Below, piece by piece: positions 9,801 to 18,507 of a DNA stretch of 64,000 nt. The notes beneath the pieces were generated by a model. That model was not told the origin of the DNA. It ran no database searches and saw only the letters and a program-made list of their open reading frames with translations. A program made the translations under genes and the position numbers. The stretch covers positions 1 to 64,000 of the forward strand of contig CAZQCF010000023.1 of NCBI GenBank assembly GCA_964592235.1, given 5' to 3'. The first letter of the stretch is position 1. Every line of letters begins with the position of its first letter. The DNA comes from PLA3 sp964592235. GTDB taxonomy: Bacteria > Planctomycetota > Phycisphaerae > UBA1845 > UTPLA1.

Positions 9801-10397
9801 CAGCCGTGCGAGGTCGCTCTTCAGACGGTCCCGCTGGGCTTGAAAACCATCTTTGATCAACGCTTCCTGCTGGGCGACGGTGTTGCTGAATTCGTCCAGG
9901 CGTTTCTGATGCTCCTCATAGAGTTTGGTTCGCTCCGCAATCAGCGCTTCGGTGATGTTGTCCGGGAGCGGAAGTTCCGCCATTTGCTGGGTCAGACCCT
10001 TCCATTCGCCGATCTGCTTCGTCAGCGCCTGGACATCGGCATCCGACGCGGGTTCCTCCAGCGCATGCGTCAGCCGGAGCAGCTCGCTTAGCTGAAGCTC
10101 CAGCTCGGTCAGCGCCTGCCACGATTCAATGCGCCAGCCGTCAAGACGGCTGGCCAGGTCCGCATCAGGCTGCGTGGTCGGCTGGGAGGTGGTCGGTTGG
10201 GTAGTCGGCGAAAGTCTCCGCAGCTCCGCACGAAGGATGTCCAAGGCTTCCTTGATCGAGGTGGCGTCGCGCAGGATCGAAGCAGGGCGAAGCTCCAGCA
10301 GAACCTCACCGGGCTGCGTGGTCGCGATCTGGGCCGGCGCGGTGCCTGCGGCGAAGGCGACAATCAACCAGCATTTCAGAGACAATCGCTTCTGCAT
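6852..10397 (-). CDS. Large MscS/MscK-family mechanosensitive channel
   Basis: This protein of about 1181 residues has a signal peptide (ending near APAQIA), about 500 residues of Gln/Glu/Arg-rich coiled coil that should be periplasmic, a multi-helix membrane region from about residue 545, and a C-terminal MscS module. The pore helix FGGLGLGIGLGLQPLIVNF is near residue 975, followed by the beta domain (GDVVMLQDKQGEVVSVNMRS). This architecture matches KefA/MscK and YbdG-like giants that release osmolytes under hypo-osmotic stress. The start at 10397 is chosen for its signal peptide; the frame stays open for 202 more codons that overlap the gene upstream. It is probably the last gene of an mreC-led transcript. 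Confidence 0.9.
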   Translation of the reverse strand: MQKRLSLKCWLIVAFAAGTAPAQIATTQPGEVLLELRPASILRDATSIKEALDILRAELRRLSPTTQPTTSQPTTQPDADLASRLDGWRIESWQALTELELQLSELLRLTHALEEPASDADVQALTKQIGEWKGLTQQMAELPLPDNITEALIAERTKLYEEHQKRLDEFSNTVAQQEALIKDGFQAQRDRLKSDLARLSALREKLLASYELDLKAADSDSQREIVTARRRAASARIAALEVSRQSIDLKEKTTQKELERNRLRVEALRPLVAAMRERLARLNEEKSRSVADTLRRMLDAPDISPTRKEYIRLQLLCEERLSQLHQTADPEILERCPESLIADQSTSLTRDIQYWEQFAESLSRRSAADVLNAHSQANQEEESSRRELRRFLNLIDQTITEQRAIEDMERRALEAFDLQATTFRSLASGATDAETIKLSQELGQMRIDLRNAHEELLSRQQLVLERLRKAQDLARRRVQLCEQAVSRLYWSHLITRGPHYFDMRRYEALAAEAEAMGAGVLRDAAWQAWGSTQSQSRTMQRGDWVVVVLSLLGNILVAMWLMRRLQALRNPDPSSLPAPVTDAAEPEPLTFVQRLVPQVGRFLQRAVPWLLLGSMVGTLIVTLGLTGLPAQIGFAAVSLWSGLWLANTTLLIALWAPKTRYRVIPCSGVVARHYLRWGRVLITLAVVFFAPGHLLAAAQILPTTSALLNEWFKFFATIAFFCFLIRREAVLSVWPRALRGRFAGTLTTLHAIYPAIALFVLGLVFCRLVGYTALADYLSTGAVSTVLLLLAASVLYQIFRELLIRIAARIRETRDEVAAAAHPSELTASTAQAAGAVEMSPTVPTERLPSSLRLPLTIAKWALAVSALVSALNIWGIRPYEIKQLLDFRLWEHAGQSVTLWRIGGAVAAVIAAIVVSRGARQTLQTRFYPAHPGIDRGAQAAINTLLHYVITFIGVYIGLSTLRLDLGALAVLFGGLGLGIGLGLQPLIVNFISGLLILFERHIKVGDVVMLQDKQGEVVSVNMRSTTLRTPDGLYMIVPNGEFINQKVENWTLRRDPIRGLLTVGVAYSTDPKVVRQTLAEIAEAESRVLFDPPPEVHFLGFGENSLNFQIAAWFRTTGDRWYGMIDMRYAITKRFADAKIEIPFPQRDLHVRNAVLDVRLRHDNATTDAPESQPRPPAT

Positions 10398-10522
10398 GGC
10401 ATCGAGTGCGAGCCTTGAGCAGGTCTGAATTGATCGAATAGGCCTCGCCTCCGCGAGCATACGCAGATCGAGGCAAATGCTCAAGGCGCGACATGGCGCG
10501 CCTGCCCGCGCGGCCGCCCGAA

Positions 10523-11359
10523 TCAAGTCTTGCCGATGCGGCCGAATCGATCGAGTTGGTGCAGCGTGGCACGAAAATCTTTCGGTATTCCAGCTTCGAG
10601 TTGCACCGGTTCGCGCGTGAACGGGTGCGTGAACTCGATGTGCTGCACGTGCAGGCTGACACGTGCAATGAGCGGGCGCTCGGCGTGACGCTTGCTGGGG
10701 TGGTAGCCCGCCTTGAAAGAAGACAACATAAGTGATCGCGCGCCGCCGAACGCTGGATCGACCGCAAGCGGCATGCCCGCCAGGTCCAGGTGCGCGCGAA
10801 CAAGAGATGGATACGCCGGATACGGCCGGCAATCGATAACCGCGAAGGCGACCAGCGCATCGACCAGTGTCCAGGCCGTGCGTGGCTCGCCTGCGCAGGC
10901 GTCCAGGAATCGCAGCGCGGGCCCGGTGCGCAACCGTTGCGGCGCCGCGCCGGGAATGACCCCCTCGTTCGTCAGCATGTGAGCCTGCACAATCGCTCGG
11001 CATGTCAGACGCAATTCGTCGGAGAGAACCAGCTGATTTGCCGCCTCCAGTGCGCGGCGTGTTCGAGCAATTAATACCGCACCGCTAAGCCCCGGTTCGA
11101 GCGGGTAGACTGGCACAAACTCGGCGGGGCCTTCAATTCGGCCGGCGGCGACCAGCGCTTCCACCACGCAGGGCGAATCGTCGAGCGATTCGTCGAGCCA
11201 GGCTCCCGGGGACTTGTTGACGACGATGAAATGCTCATCTTGAAACAGCACGTCCGCCGCGGGCTCGGCCTTTCGGCGCGGGGCTTCGAGCTCATCAGCG
11301 GAATCCGCGCGGGACCGGGAATGGGATGAACGATGGCGGGGGGCGGGCCGACGCTTCAT
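10523..11359 (-). CDS. RluA-like pseudouridine synthase fold protein lacking the catalytic motif
   Basis: This 278-residue protein has a basic N-terminus, then an RluA-type core with VLFQDEHFIVVNKSPG at about residue 37 and the C-terminal pattern LHVQHIEFTHPFTREPV. The RluA signature HRLDxxTSG reads YPLEPGLSG here, so His, Arg and the nucleophilic Asp are all changed (Asp to Glu). RNA pseudouridylation is therefore doubtful. It could be an RNA-binding pseudoenzyme or have a new activity. It starts 15 bases after mreC on the same strand and precedes the giant channel by 125 bases. Confidence 0.75.
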   Translation of the reverse strand: MKRRPAPRHRSSHSRSRADSADELEAPRRKAEPAADVLFQDEHFIVVNKSPGAWLDESLDDSPCVVEALVAAGRIEGPAEFVPVYPLEPGLSGAVLIARTRRALEAANQLVLSDELRLTCRAIVQAHMLTNEGVIPGAAPQRLRTGPALRFLDACAGEPRTAWTLVDALVAFAVIDCRPYPAYPSLVRAHLDLAGMPLAVDPAFGGARSLMLSSFKAGYHPSKRHAERPLIARVSLHVQHIEFTHPFTREPVQLEAGIPKDFRATLHQLDRFGRIGKT

Positions 11360-11374
11360 GATTGAGACGAACTC

Positions 11375-12349
11375 CTAATTCGGAACCTGGAGCGACGCCG
11401 TCGGCGTCAGCGGCACAATGTATACCTCGCGGACGTCTTCCATGGGCTGCATGGGCGCGACCTGCGCCGCGTACACCAGTCGCCGTCGCGGATTTTCCGT
11501 CAGCGACATGATCCTGCCGACCACGACCGGCCGCGGAAGCCCCAGCGCGCCGGGTGCCGTGTAAACGAGATCTCCTTCCGCCATTCGATCACCGACGGAG
11601 CGGCCTGTCTCGCTCGGCGAATCGGCCGGCGTGGCGCCTTCAATCCACCGATAGTCAATATCTTCGATGGCCATGCGACCTTTGCCGATCCCCCGGATGC
11701 TGCACGGATAGTCAATCATTCGCGCGGCGCCATGGTCGAGGTGCGCGATGCGCACCTCGACGCGCGGCGCGCTGACATCCGTCAATAATTGTATGCGGCA
11801 CAGGTACGGGCTGACTTGCTCGACGCGACCGATCAAGCCATGCGTCGCGAGGACCGGCTGATGGTCCGCGACATCCGAGGCAAATCCGCGATCGGCAAAA
11901 AGCCGCGCCGTCACCCAATCACGTTGAGCCACGCCGCCGGTGGAACCGCGCGCCACAAGAAGCGAATCGCGCCAGGCGACCACGTCGAGCGACACGACGT
12001 GCGCGGCCAGAAGCGGCACATGCACATCGAGGTGATCGCGGCGCAGCGCGCTCAAGCGACGGTTCTGCGCCTCGAGTTGCTCGATCAGGGCGGCCTGCGA
12101 CGCGATGGATTGGACCAGTTGCTCGTGCGCCGCGTCAACGCTGGCGGACCGCTTAGGATCCAGCGCCGAGGCGCTCCGCGCCGCGGCATGTGCTGCCGTG
12201 TAGGCCATGTCCTGTGCCGGCACCATGAGCTGCACGACGTGCTTGAGGCCGTCGGTCCAGCGCGGCGGCAGAAACAGCGCGATCAGAGACAGCGCCATGA
12301 GCAGCGCAAAGACCGCCGGGCGAGACATTCGGTAGCGACCATGAATCAT
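11375..12349 (-). CDS. mreC: Rod shape-determining protein MreC
   Basis: This protein of up to 324 residues has one N-terminal membrane helix, a coiled coil at about residues 75-110 (AALIEQLEAQNRRLSALRR) and two beta-barrel halves with MreC-like patterns (GLIGRVEQVSPYLCRIQLL, then GDLVYTAPGALGLPRPVVVG). MreC links the MreB cytoskeleton to elongation-phase peptidoglycan synthesis at the inner membrane. No mreB or mreD is in the window, although the gene heads a minus-strand cluster. A second Met seven codons in is also a possible start. The acyltransferase gene diverges from it. Confidence 0.85.
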   Translation of the reverse strand: MIHGRYRMSRPAVFALLMALSLIALFLPPRWTDGLKHVVQLMVPAQDMAYTAAHAAARSASALDPKRSASVDAAHEQLVQSIASQAALIEQLEAQNRRLSALRRDHLDVHVPLLAAHVVSLDVVAWRDSLLVARGSTGGVAQRDWVTARLFADRGFASDVADHQPVLATHGLIGRVEQVSPYLCRIQLLTDVSAPRVEVRIAHLDHGAARMIDYPCSIRGIGKGRMAIEDIDYRWIEGATPADSPSETGRSVGDRMAEGDLVYTAPGALGLPRPVVVGRIMSLTENPRRRLVYAAQVAPMQPMEDVREVYIVPLTPTASLQVPN

Positions 12350-12428
12350 TCGGGTATAGTAGCCCCGCGCGCCCCACTACGCACCGGCGGGCCAGGCGGG
12401 GGCGGTTGGTCGCGGTCGGGTTTCGTGC

Positions 12429-13463
12429 ATGAAGCAGCGCATTGCGTGGATCGACTTTGCGGCTTATCTGGCGCTGCGCTGCGTCGCCACGGCCATGGCG
12501 ATCTTTCCGATTGACTGGAATCTTCGTCTGATGTCGGCGCTGGGTGGCGTGTGGTTTCATCTGCCACGCGCTTTGCCGGAGACGCGCTTCCCGCGGTGGC
12601 TGACGGCGCTGGGCGCTTTCCGCTGGCTGGCCGGCGTCGAGCGGGCGCTGAACAAGCTGTTGCACAAGTTTCGCGAGCATCGCAACCGCGCCGAGACGCA
12701 CATCCGCCTCGCTTTCCCGGAATGGGACACGCCTCGCGTCGAGCGGGTCGCCCTGGCCTCGATGCAGCAGATCGCCATGCTCGCGGTCGAAGTGCTGCTC
12801 GCGCCGCGCTACATCACGCAATGGACCTGGGCGCGGCATGTCTGCCTCGGCGATTTGTCGGGGGCGATTCGTGAGCTGCTGGCCCGCCGCGGCTGCATCA
12901 TGATCACCGGCCACTACGGCAACTGGGAGCTGCTCGGTTACACGCTCGCCACGCTCGGGTTCGACATCGACGCGGTCATGCGCCCGCTGGACAACGAGTA
13001 CATCAATTCCTTCCTGCTCGACCGGCGCGAGCGGAGCGGCCTGCGACTGTTGTATAAGAAGGGCGTGACGCGCTCGGCGCAGGAGGTACTGGAGAATAAC
13101 GGGACGCTGTGCTTCATTGCCGATCAGAACGCCGGCAGCAAAGGGCTGTTCGTTGATTTCTTCGGGCGCAAGGCATCGACGTACAAATCCATTGGCCTGC
13201 TGGCGATCTCGCACCGCGTGCCGATCATCGTCGGGTGCGCGCGGCGGCTGCGCCCGCGACGGTTCGAGTACGAGATTCACGTCGAGCGCATTATTCATCC
13301 GACGGAATGGGACGGTCAGCCCGACGAATTGCTCTGGATCACGCAGACGTTCTCGGCGGCGATGGAGAACATGATTCGACACGCGCCCGAACAATACCTC
13401 TGGATCCACCGCCGCTGGAAGAGCCGGCCGAAAGAAGAGCTGGAAGTCGCGGGCGGCTCCTAG
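12429..13463 (+). CDS. LpxL/HtrB-like lysophospholipid acyltransferase (active-site intact)
   Basis: This 344-residue inner-membrane-associated protein has the LpxL-type motif GHYGNWE, that is HX4E, near residue 160. It also has IADQNAGSKGLFVDFFGR and the terminal PEQYLWIHRRWKSRP block. These are hallmarks of lipid A late acyltransferases, which transfer a secondary acyl chain from acyl-ACP. It is divergent from mreC across about 80 bases. Of three paralogs in the window (also at 19.7 and 46.1 kb), only this one keeps both catalytic residues. The exact acceptor lipid is not known. Confidence 0.88.
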   Translation: MKQRIAWIDFAAYLALRCVATAMAIFPIDWNLRLMSALGGVWFHLPRALPETRFPRWLTALGAFRWLAGVERALNKLLHKFREHRNRAETHIRLAFPEWDTPRVERVALASMQQIAMLAVEVLLAPRYITQWTWARHVCLGDLSGAIRELLARRGCIMITGHYGNWELLGYTLATLGFDIDAVMRPLDNEYINSFLLDRRERSGLRLLYKKGVTRSAQEVLENNGTLCFIADQNAGSKGLFVDFFGRKASTYKSIGLLAISHRVPIIVGCARRLRPRRFEYEIHVERIIHPTEWDGQPDELLWITQTFSAAMENMIRHAPEQYLWIHRRWKSRPKEELEVAGGS

Positions 13464-13620
13464 CGGAGGGTCCGCTGTGCGGACCTTTCCCGGGTAGGTG
13501 AGTTGAATGCGTCGTCACGAACGGGTCGGCGCCCCGTCACATCAGTGCCATAGAATGACGCTCTGGCGGAAAACCACCATTCGCACCAACGAATTTCTAT
13601 GGAATTAACACAAAAAAGAC

Positions 13621-13649
13621 TTGCAATGATATGGGACTGGTGATACACT
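13621..13649 (+). promoter_or_regulatory. Sigma-70-type promoter for the CT-tract gene
   Basis: TTGCAA at 13621-13626 and TACACT at 13644-13649 are separated by exactly 17 bases. TG-A precedes the -10, giving an extended -10. The surroundings are clearly AT-richer than the window. It lies about 85 bases before the ATG at 13734. Confidence 0.65.
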
Positions 13650-13718
13650 AAGGTCATCTTTCGGCTGGCCCAGCGGTTCACGCAGGCAGTCGGGCGGAGA
13701 CTTGGAAACCATCGAGCC

Positions 13719-13725
13719 AAGGAGG
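13719..13725 (+). promoter_or_regulatory. Shine-Dalgarno that decides the start of the CT-tract gene
   Basis: AAGGAGG lies 8 bases before the ATG at 13734. It is a near-perfect anti-16S match. By contrast the ATG at 13801 is preceded only by CT repeats and has no ribosome site, so translation should begin at 13734 and pass through the repeat. Confidence 0.85.
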
Positions 13726-13733
13726 CCAAAACG

Positions 13734-14114
<381 letters not shown>

Positions 14115-14118
<4 letters not shown>

Positions 14119-14870
14119 ATTTCGAAAGCGTCATGAGAATCTCGCGTCACCTAATACTGAGTTCAGCGCACTTGACAGCGCTGTTGTGCTTGCTCTATAG
14201 TAAAGCCCATGCGGAATTCCTTGTGTGGCATACGGCCGAACCGTTGACTTCAAATTCAACTGTACTGATCCAGAGTTCGCCTTTGAATGGTCTAATCCAC
14301 TCACTCGACCTTCGCTGCGACAAGAGTCAGGGGCCCTGTTCGTGGCGTATTTCGACCCAGATATTAATCGAATCTGGAACCGGTAAGTCCTACGATCTCT
14401 GGATTCGCGATCCGGCAGGGAATGCCACAACACTGGCCGTTTCTCAAACGACAATCGCCGGCTCGTCGTACTCTGATCCCCTGTTGATTCTTGAGAACGC
14501 GCCCAATGGTGTACTCTCACGCATTCGGGCATCCTCGCCGGTCCAGTTGCCCGCCGCGGCTCCGTACTTCATGCACAGCTTCGTGCTGACTGACTCTGGG
14601 CCGCAATGGTCAGGAACGACCAGCCTCATCGCCGCGACGGAACTCGGCTTTACCGGAACCGGCCCCGGCACCGATTCGATCTTCCAAACGCGTGGTACAG
14701 CTGTTGACGACAATCCGCCACTTCAGAATTTTTGGCTTTACCAACAATGGCCTAACCCGGTGATCAACATCCAGAACGTCCCCGAACCTGCCACGGCCGC
14801 GCTGCTCCTCGGCCCGGCGGTGCTGCTGCGAAGACGGAGGCCTCGACCGCGGTCCTGTCGGGTCTGCTGA
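14115..14870 (+). CDS. PEP-CTERM-sorted secreted protein
   Basis: This 251-residue protein begins at the ATG inside the ATGA overlap with the upstream stop. A signal peptide ends near SKAHA. The mature part is rich in Ser, Thr and Pro with no domain I recognise. The C-terminus has VPEPATAALLLGPAVLL followed by RRRRPRPR, the PEP-CTERM signal that exosortase cleaves for anchoring or export. Such proteins are cell-surface or matrix components. It shares the transcript of the CT-tract gene, so its translation may depend on that gene's frame. A start 12 codons earlier lacks a ribosome site. Confidence 0.8.
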
Positions 14871-14919
14871 CCCGACCTACGCGAAAATGCCCACTAGTTG
14901 AACTCGCGCGCAGCGGTCT

Positions 14920-14938
14920 GGTGCGTCGAGGACGCACC
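14920..14938. repeat. GGTGCGTC/GACGCACC hairpin, copy 1
   Basis: GGTGCGTC-GAG-GACGCACC is a perfect 8-bp stem with a 3-nt loop, followed by CTAC. A second copy with the same CTAC flank is at 43871-43889. It lies between convergent genes and may act as a terminator or be a dispersed repeat. Confidence 0.7.
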
Positions 14939-14981
14939 CTACGATCTGAAAAGTGAATGGGGATGCTAATCAACAGGCACG

Positions 14982-15476
14982 TTAACGCCGGAGGGATTCG
15001 TTCTGTTCATATGCCCCTTGTGCCAGCACTCGCAAGAATGTTGCTTGATCATATGAAAGTTTGGCAGCCCATTCCGATGCAAAGATATCGACACCGCTCC
15101 CTCCAAACATGAAATGAATTGATTGCCCAGAGTCGGTACTTGCTTCAAACACCGCATCGGGAAGTAAGCTGATTGGACCAGAAAGCCTTTTCCAATCACC
15201 TTTCAAGCTACTGGTCAAGGCAGAAAACCGCTTCAGTGATGTTACGTCGTTTATCACATGATTGAGGGTAATTTGAGCCCTCCCGTTCTGCGATTTTCCT
15301 GCCCCGAGACACGGGGGACACACAGAAACGACCTTGAGCTTACTCCAATCGCAATCGAATGGGGGCTGTTGGTTGGAGTCGGGATACTGGTTGCAGCTTG
15401 CAGCCGCCAGCCCGATCCACGCGACGCATGATACCATCACTCGGTGAAGACCTTTCATTCGACATATCATATGCAT
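14982..15476 (-). CDS. Hypothetical lipoprotein
   Basis: This protein of up to 164 residues has an N-terminal hydrophobic segment ending in LAAASC, a plausible lipobox with Cys28 lipidated. The mature part has a CPPC pair and no domain I recognise. It lies 10 bases downstream of the uracil-DNA glycosylase gene on the same strand and may be co-transcribed. Its base composition is more AT-rich than its neighbours, which hints at a different origin. The start is uncertain: Met7 is also possible and no clear ribosome site is visible. Confidence 0.6.
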   Translation of the reverse strand: MHMICRMKGLHRVMVSCVAWIGLAAASCNQYPDSNQQPPFDCDWSKLKVVSVCPPCLGAGKSQNGRAQITLNHVINDVTSLKRFSALTSSLKGDWKRLSGPISLLPDAVFEASTDSGQSIHFMFGGSGVDIFASEWAAKLSYDQATFLRVLAQGAYEQNESLRR

Positions 15477-15486
15477 ACAAGTAGCG

Positions 15487-16383
15487 TCATTTACTATTCT
15501 GTGCGCGGTGAATCGGCAACCCCAGTCGCTGCATCACCTGTTGCAAATCTTCCCACGCCTTGCCTTTCTCCGAAGGGCTGCGGAGCAAATACGCCGGGTG
15601 AAAGGTCGGCATAAGGGGGATCGTCAGCGAGTCGCCGCCCGATCCATCGCCTGACGCGCCGGCGGCTGGATCGGTCCGGTCCGTAAGAGCCGAGGGCACG
15701 CGGAACTCGTGCCACTGGCCGCGCAATTTGGTGATCCCCAGTTTGGTTTCGAGCAGCGTCTGGGTGGCCGGCGCGCCGAGGGCGACGATCACCTCCGGGC
15801 GAATGATGCGAATCTGGCGGTACAGGTAATCCTTGCAGGCGTGAAGTTCATCCGGGGCGGGCGTGCGATTGTTCGGCGGGCGGCACTTGATGACGTTGCA
15901 GATATAGACATCTTCCCGCTTGAGGCCCATGCCCGCTTCGATCATCTTTGTGAGCAGGTTGCCGGCATCACCGACAAACGGGATGCCCTGCTGGTCTTCG
16001 TTGTAGCCGGGCGCTTCGCCGACGAACATCACGCGCGCCGCCGGGCTCCCGACGCCGAACACGGTCTTCGTCCTCCCGGCGTGCAGGCCGCACTTCGCGC
16101 AGACTTTGACTTCGCCATCGTCGATGACGTTCAGCGCCGTGTTGCGCGACGCACGTTCGTCGTCCGAGAGGTCGGCGATTCGCTTCACCGGCCCGGCAGG
16201 GGCGATCGGTTGCGAGGCCGGTGCCGTCGATCGCGCTGAAGCGCCGACTGGCGCGATCCGGTCGCGCGCGGGCGACACGGGCGGGCGTGGCGTAATCGGC
16301 AGCACGCGCGCGCCGAGCAGCGCATCGGACTCAAAGCGATCGCGCAGGGCGTCGGCGAGCGATGGGTCGGCTGGCGAACTCAC
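15487..16383 (-). CDS. Family 4 uracil-DNA glycosylase
   Basis: This 298-residue DNA repair enzyme removes uracil from DNA. After a Pro/Ala-rich N-terminal extension of about 80 residues come CAKC, then VFVGEAPGYNEDQQGIPF, FVGDAGNLLTKM and NVIKCRPPNNRTP with a further HAC. The four cysteines match the [4Fe-4S] cluster of family 4 enzymes. The late motif TFHPAYLLR supplies the conserved His. The N-terminal extension is longer than in the thermophilic prototypes (about 190-200 residues). An inserted Gly/Asp/Ser-rich loop lies just before the His motif. Confidence 0.93.
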   Translation of the reverse strand: MSSPADPSLADALRDRFESDALLGARVLPITPRPPVSPARDRIAPVGASARSTAPASQPIAPAGPVKRIADLSDDERASRNTALNVIDDGEVKVCAKCGLHAGRTKTVFGVGSPAARVMFVGEAPGYNEDQQGIPFVGDAGNLLTKMIEAGMGLKREDVYICNVIKCRPPNNRTPAPDELHACKDYLYRQIRIIRPEVIVALGAPATQTLLETKLGITKLRGQWHEFRVPSALTDRTDPAAGASGDGSGGDSLTIPLMPTFHPAYLLRSPSEKGKAWEDLQQVMQRLGLPIHRAQNSK

Positions 16384-16606
16384 GAATCAGACTCCTCCAT
16401 AGGGGCCCGGCACGATTATACGACCCCGTGAGCGGGTTCCTGATCACCTGTGAGAACTTCTCTCGCCGTGCCTCGATCGCGCCTAAGATTAGAGCATCTA
16501 GCACAATGAAAGCGGTCCACAGTGATTGGACGGGCGGGACGCCCGTACCACCTTTCTGTTAGGCGCTTTAAGAAATTGACTCCGCGCCGGCGGCCAAAAC
16601 GTGTGA

Positions 16607-17188
16607 ATGGCCGTCGACCGGTCGCTTCTGCTCCGCCCGCCTTGCGAAATGTCGCCCATCGACCACAATGCGACCGTGCAGCTTGCCCGCCCCATTCCGC
16701 CGCCAATTGTCCGGCGCAGCGCCGCCCCCTGGTTCGGTCCGCCCGTACGGCTGCGGGGTACGTTGCGTGCGACCTGGGCGCTGGTCGGCATCGCTTGCGG
16801 TGCAGTCCTGACCGTGGGAGCCATGCTGAAGCCCGACGCACGAGGGTACGGCACGCACGAGGCCCTCGGCATGGAGCCGTGCGGGTTTGTGTTCATGGCG
16901 GGGTTACCTTGTCCGACGTGCGGCATGACGACCTCGTTCGCGCACCTGATGCACGGGCAGCCGCTGGCGTCGCTGAAGGCCCAGCCTGCGGGTTTCTTGC
17001 TGTGCGTGGCGACGGCTGTTCTGATGGCGGCATCGCTGGTGGCTGCGCTGCGCGGCGAGTTTGTGACGATCAATTGGGAGCGAGTCGGCGCGGTGCGGTT
17101 GAGCCTGACGGTCGGTTTCGTGCTGGTTGGGGGTTGGGCGACCAAGCTGGCGATGGGCTTCGCAACGGGCGCGTATCCGTTGCGGTGA
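16607..17188 (+). CDS. DUF2752 membrane protein
   Basis: This protein of up to 193 residues has about three hydrophobic segments. It carries GLPCPTCGMTTSFAHLMHGQ near residue 105, the CPxCG(M/L)TR-type signature of DUF2752, whose function is unknown. The start is unsure: Met15 (16649) is equally possible and neither has a clear ribosome site. It sits 12 bases before a lipoprotein gene and probably begins a five-gene envelope transcript. Confidence 0.75.
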   Translation: MAVDRSLLLRPPCEMSPIDHNATVQLARPIPPPIVRRSAAPWFGPPVRLRGTLRATWALVGIACGAVLTVGAMLKPDARGYGTHEALGMEPCGFVFMAGLPCPTCGMTTSFAHLMHGQPLASLKAQPAGFLLCVATAVLMAASLVAALRGEFVTINWERVGAVRLSLTVGFVLVGGWATKLAMGFATGAYPLR

Positions 17189-17200
17189 GGCGGTGGGTCG

Positions 17201-17845
17201 ATGCGGCGAATGATGGCGGTGTTTCTAATTCTGACGATGTCCGCGCCGTGGGCCGGATGTCAATTGGCGTATTTCTTCACGGACCCGGAGAAGGGTCGGC
17301 CGGTCCAGGCGGAGTACAACAAGATCGGGAAGCGGCGCGTGGCGGTGCTCGTGTGGGCCGATCGCACGACGCTGGACATCGATCCGAAGGCCCGGCGCCG
17401 CGTGTGCGACGCGATTACGTATGAGTTGAAGAAGCACCTTCCCGACGCGAAGCTGATCCCCAGTCGCGAGGTTCAGGCCTTTCAAGAAGACAGCGGACTC
17501 GACTGGGAGTCCATGCGCGCCGGCGAGCTGTGCAAGCAACTGAAATGCGACATGGTCCTGCGGGTGGATCTGCTGGAGTACACGACGCGCGCGGCGGCGA
17601 CGAAAGAACTTCGCCGCGGGCGCGTGCGCGGCACGGTCAACCTGTACGAATGCGGCGAAGGCGCCATGACCGAGGCCGTGTACGAAACGGAAATCGTCGC
17701 GAACTTCCCGACGGATCGCCAAAGCTCGATCAATGATCTCTCGGATGGCGAGCTGATGCGCGAAGCGGTGGCGCAGTTCGGCCAGGCCACGGCAAAGAAG
17801 TTCTACGATCATGAAGAATCGCTCCGCGGGCCGGAGCGACGATAA
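17201..17845 (+). CDS. Putative lipoprotein, first of a tandem pair
   Basis: This 214-residue protein has a signal peptide with WAGC as lipobox (Cys20). The mature part begins with a strand pattern KRRVAVLVWADRTT, then a helix-rich segment and a C-terminal VNLYECGEG strand. The layout recalls the small alpha/beta periplasmic lipoproteins of the CsgG/GNA1162/LpoB type, but I cannot assign it firmly. The neighbour 9 bases downstream has a similar length and plan, so the two may act together in the outer membrane. Confidence 0.65.
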   Translation: MRRMMAVFLILTMSAPWAGCQLAYFFTDPEKGRPVQAEYNKIGKRRVAVLVWADRTTLDIDPKARRRVCDAITYELKKHLPDAKLIPSREVQAFQEDSGLDWESMRAGELCKQLKCDMVLRVDLLEYTTRAAATKELRRGRVRGTVNLYECGEGAMTEAVYETEIVANFPTDRQSSINDLSDGELMREAVAQFGQATAKKFYDHEESLRGPERR

Positions 17846-17853
17846 GGCGTCGC

Positions 17854-18507
17854 ATGCCAGGGTGTTTCGCCATGAACAGGATTCGAATCGTACAGGGGCT
17901 ATGCTGGTCGATCCTGCTTGCCGGCGCGGCGGGTTGCGTGCCGATGGCCGGGGCGTGGGCGAACATCACCGGTGGCGATTACATCGATGCGCAATACAAG
18001 ATTCCCAACGAACCGCTGCTGGTGTTGATCGACGACCGCGACGGCCATGTGACCGAGCCTCGCGCGATCAATGAGACGCACAAGACCATCGCGACGGTCT
18101 TCATTGCGAAGAACGTCAACGACAAGATCGTGCCAATCGAGGACTGGCGACGGATGATGCAGTCCGACAAGGATTACGCGAAGCTGTCCATCCGGCAGAT
18201 CGGGGAGAAGCTGGGCGCGGCCAACGTGCTGTACCTGCGCGTGGATCGTTTCAGCCTGCAATCCGAGCCGGGCGCGCCGATCTTCCGCGGCGAGTTCGCC
18301 GTCCGCGTCAAGGTCATCTCGACCGACCGAAAGAAGGATGCGCGCGTCTGGCCCGACAACGAGGCCGGCAAACGCATCGCCGTCACGACCGATCCGACTC
18401 CGATGGACGGCGACAAATCCGCAGGCGATATCGCGACCGAACTGGGCATCAAACTCGGCAAAGAGGTCTCGCTCATGTTCTACGGCCACCGCGAGATGGA
18501 GAAATGA
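17854..18507 (+). CDS. Putative lipoprotein, second of a tandem pair
   Basis: This 217-residue protein has a signal peptide and lipobox LAGAAGC. Met7 (17872) may be the real start because it gives a more usual signal peptide. The mature part has LLVLIDDRDG, a middle helix region, then LGAANVLYLRVDRF and VRVKVISTDRKK, a plan resembling the upstream lipoprotein. Its stop overlaps the glycosyltransferase start as ATGA, so the pair and the glycosyltransferase are probably translated together. Function unknown. Confidence 0.65.
   Translation: MPGCFAMNRIRIVQGLCWSILLAGAAGCVPMAGAWANITGGDYIDAQYKIPNEPLLVLIDDRDGHVTEPRAINETHKTIATVFIAKNVNDKIVPIEDWRRMMQSDKDYAKLSIRQIGEKLGAANVLYLRVDRFSLQSEPGAPIFRGEFAVRVKVISTDRKKDARVWPDNEAGKRIAVTTDPTPMDGDKSAGDIATELGIKLGKEVSLMFYGHREMEK

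Noticed and set aside
10398..11003. N-terminal extension of the MscS-type protein by 202 codons
   Set aside because: It overlaps the RluA-like gene, is Arg/Ala-rich and would bury the signal peptide that starts at 10397.
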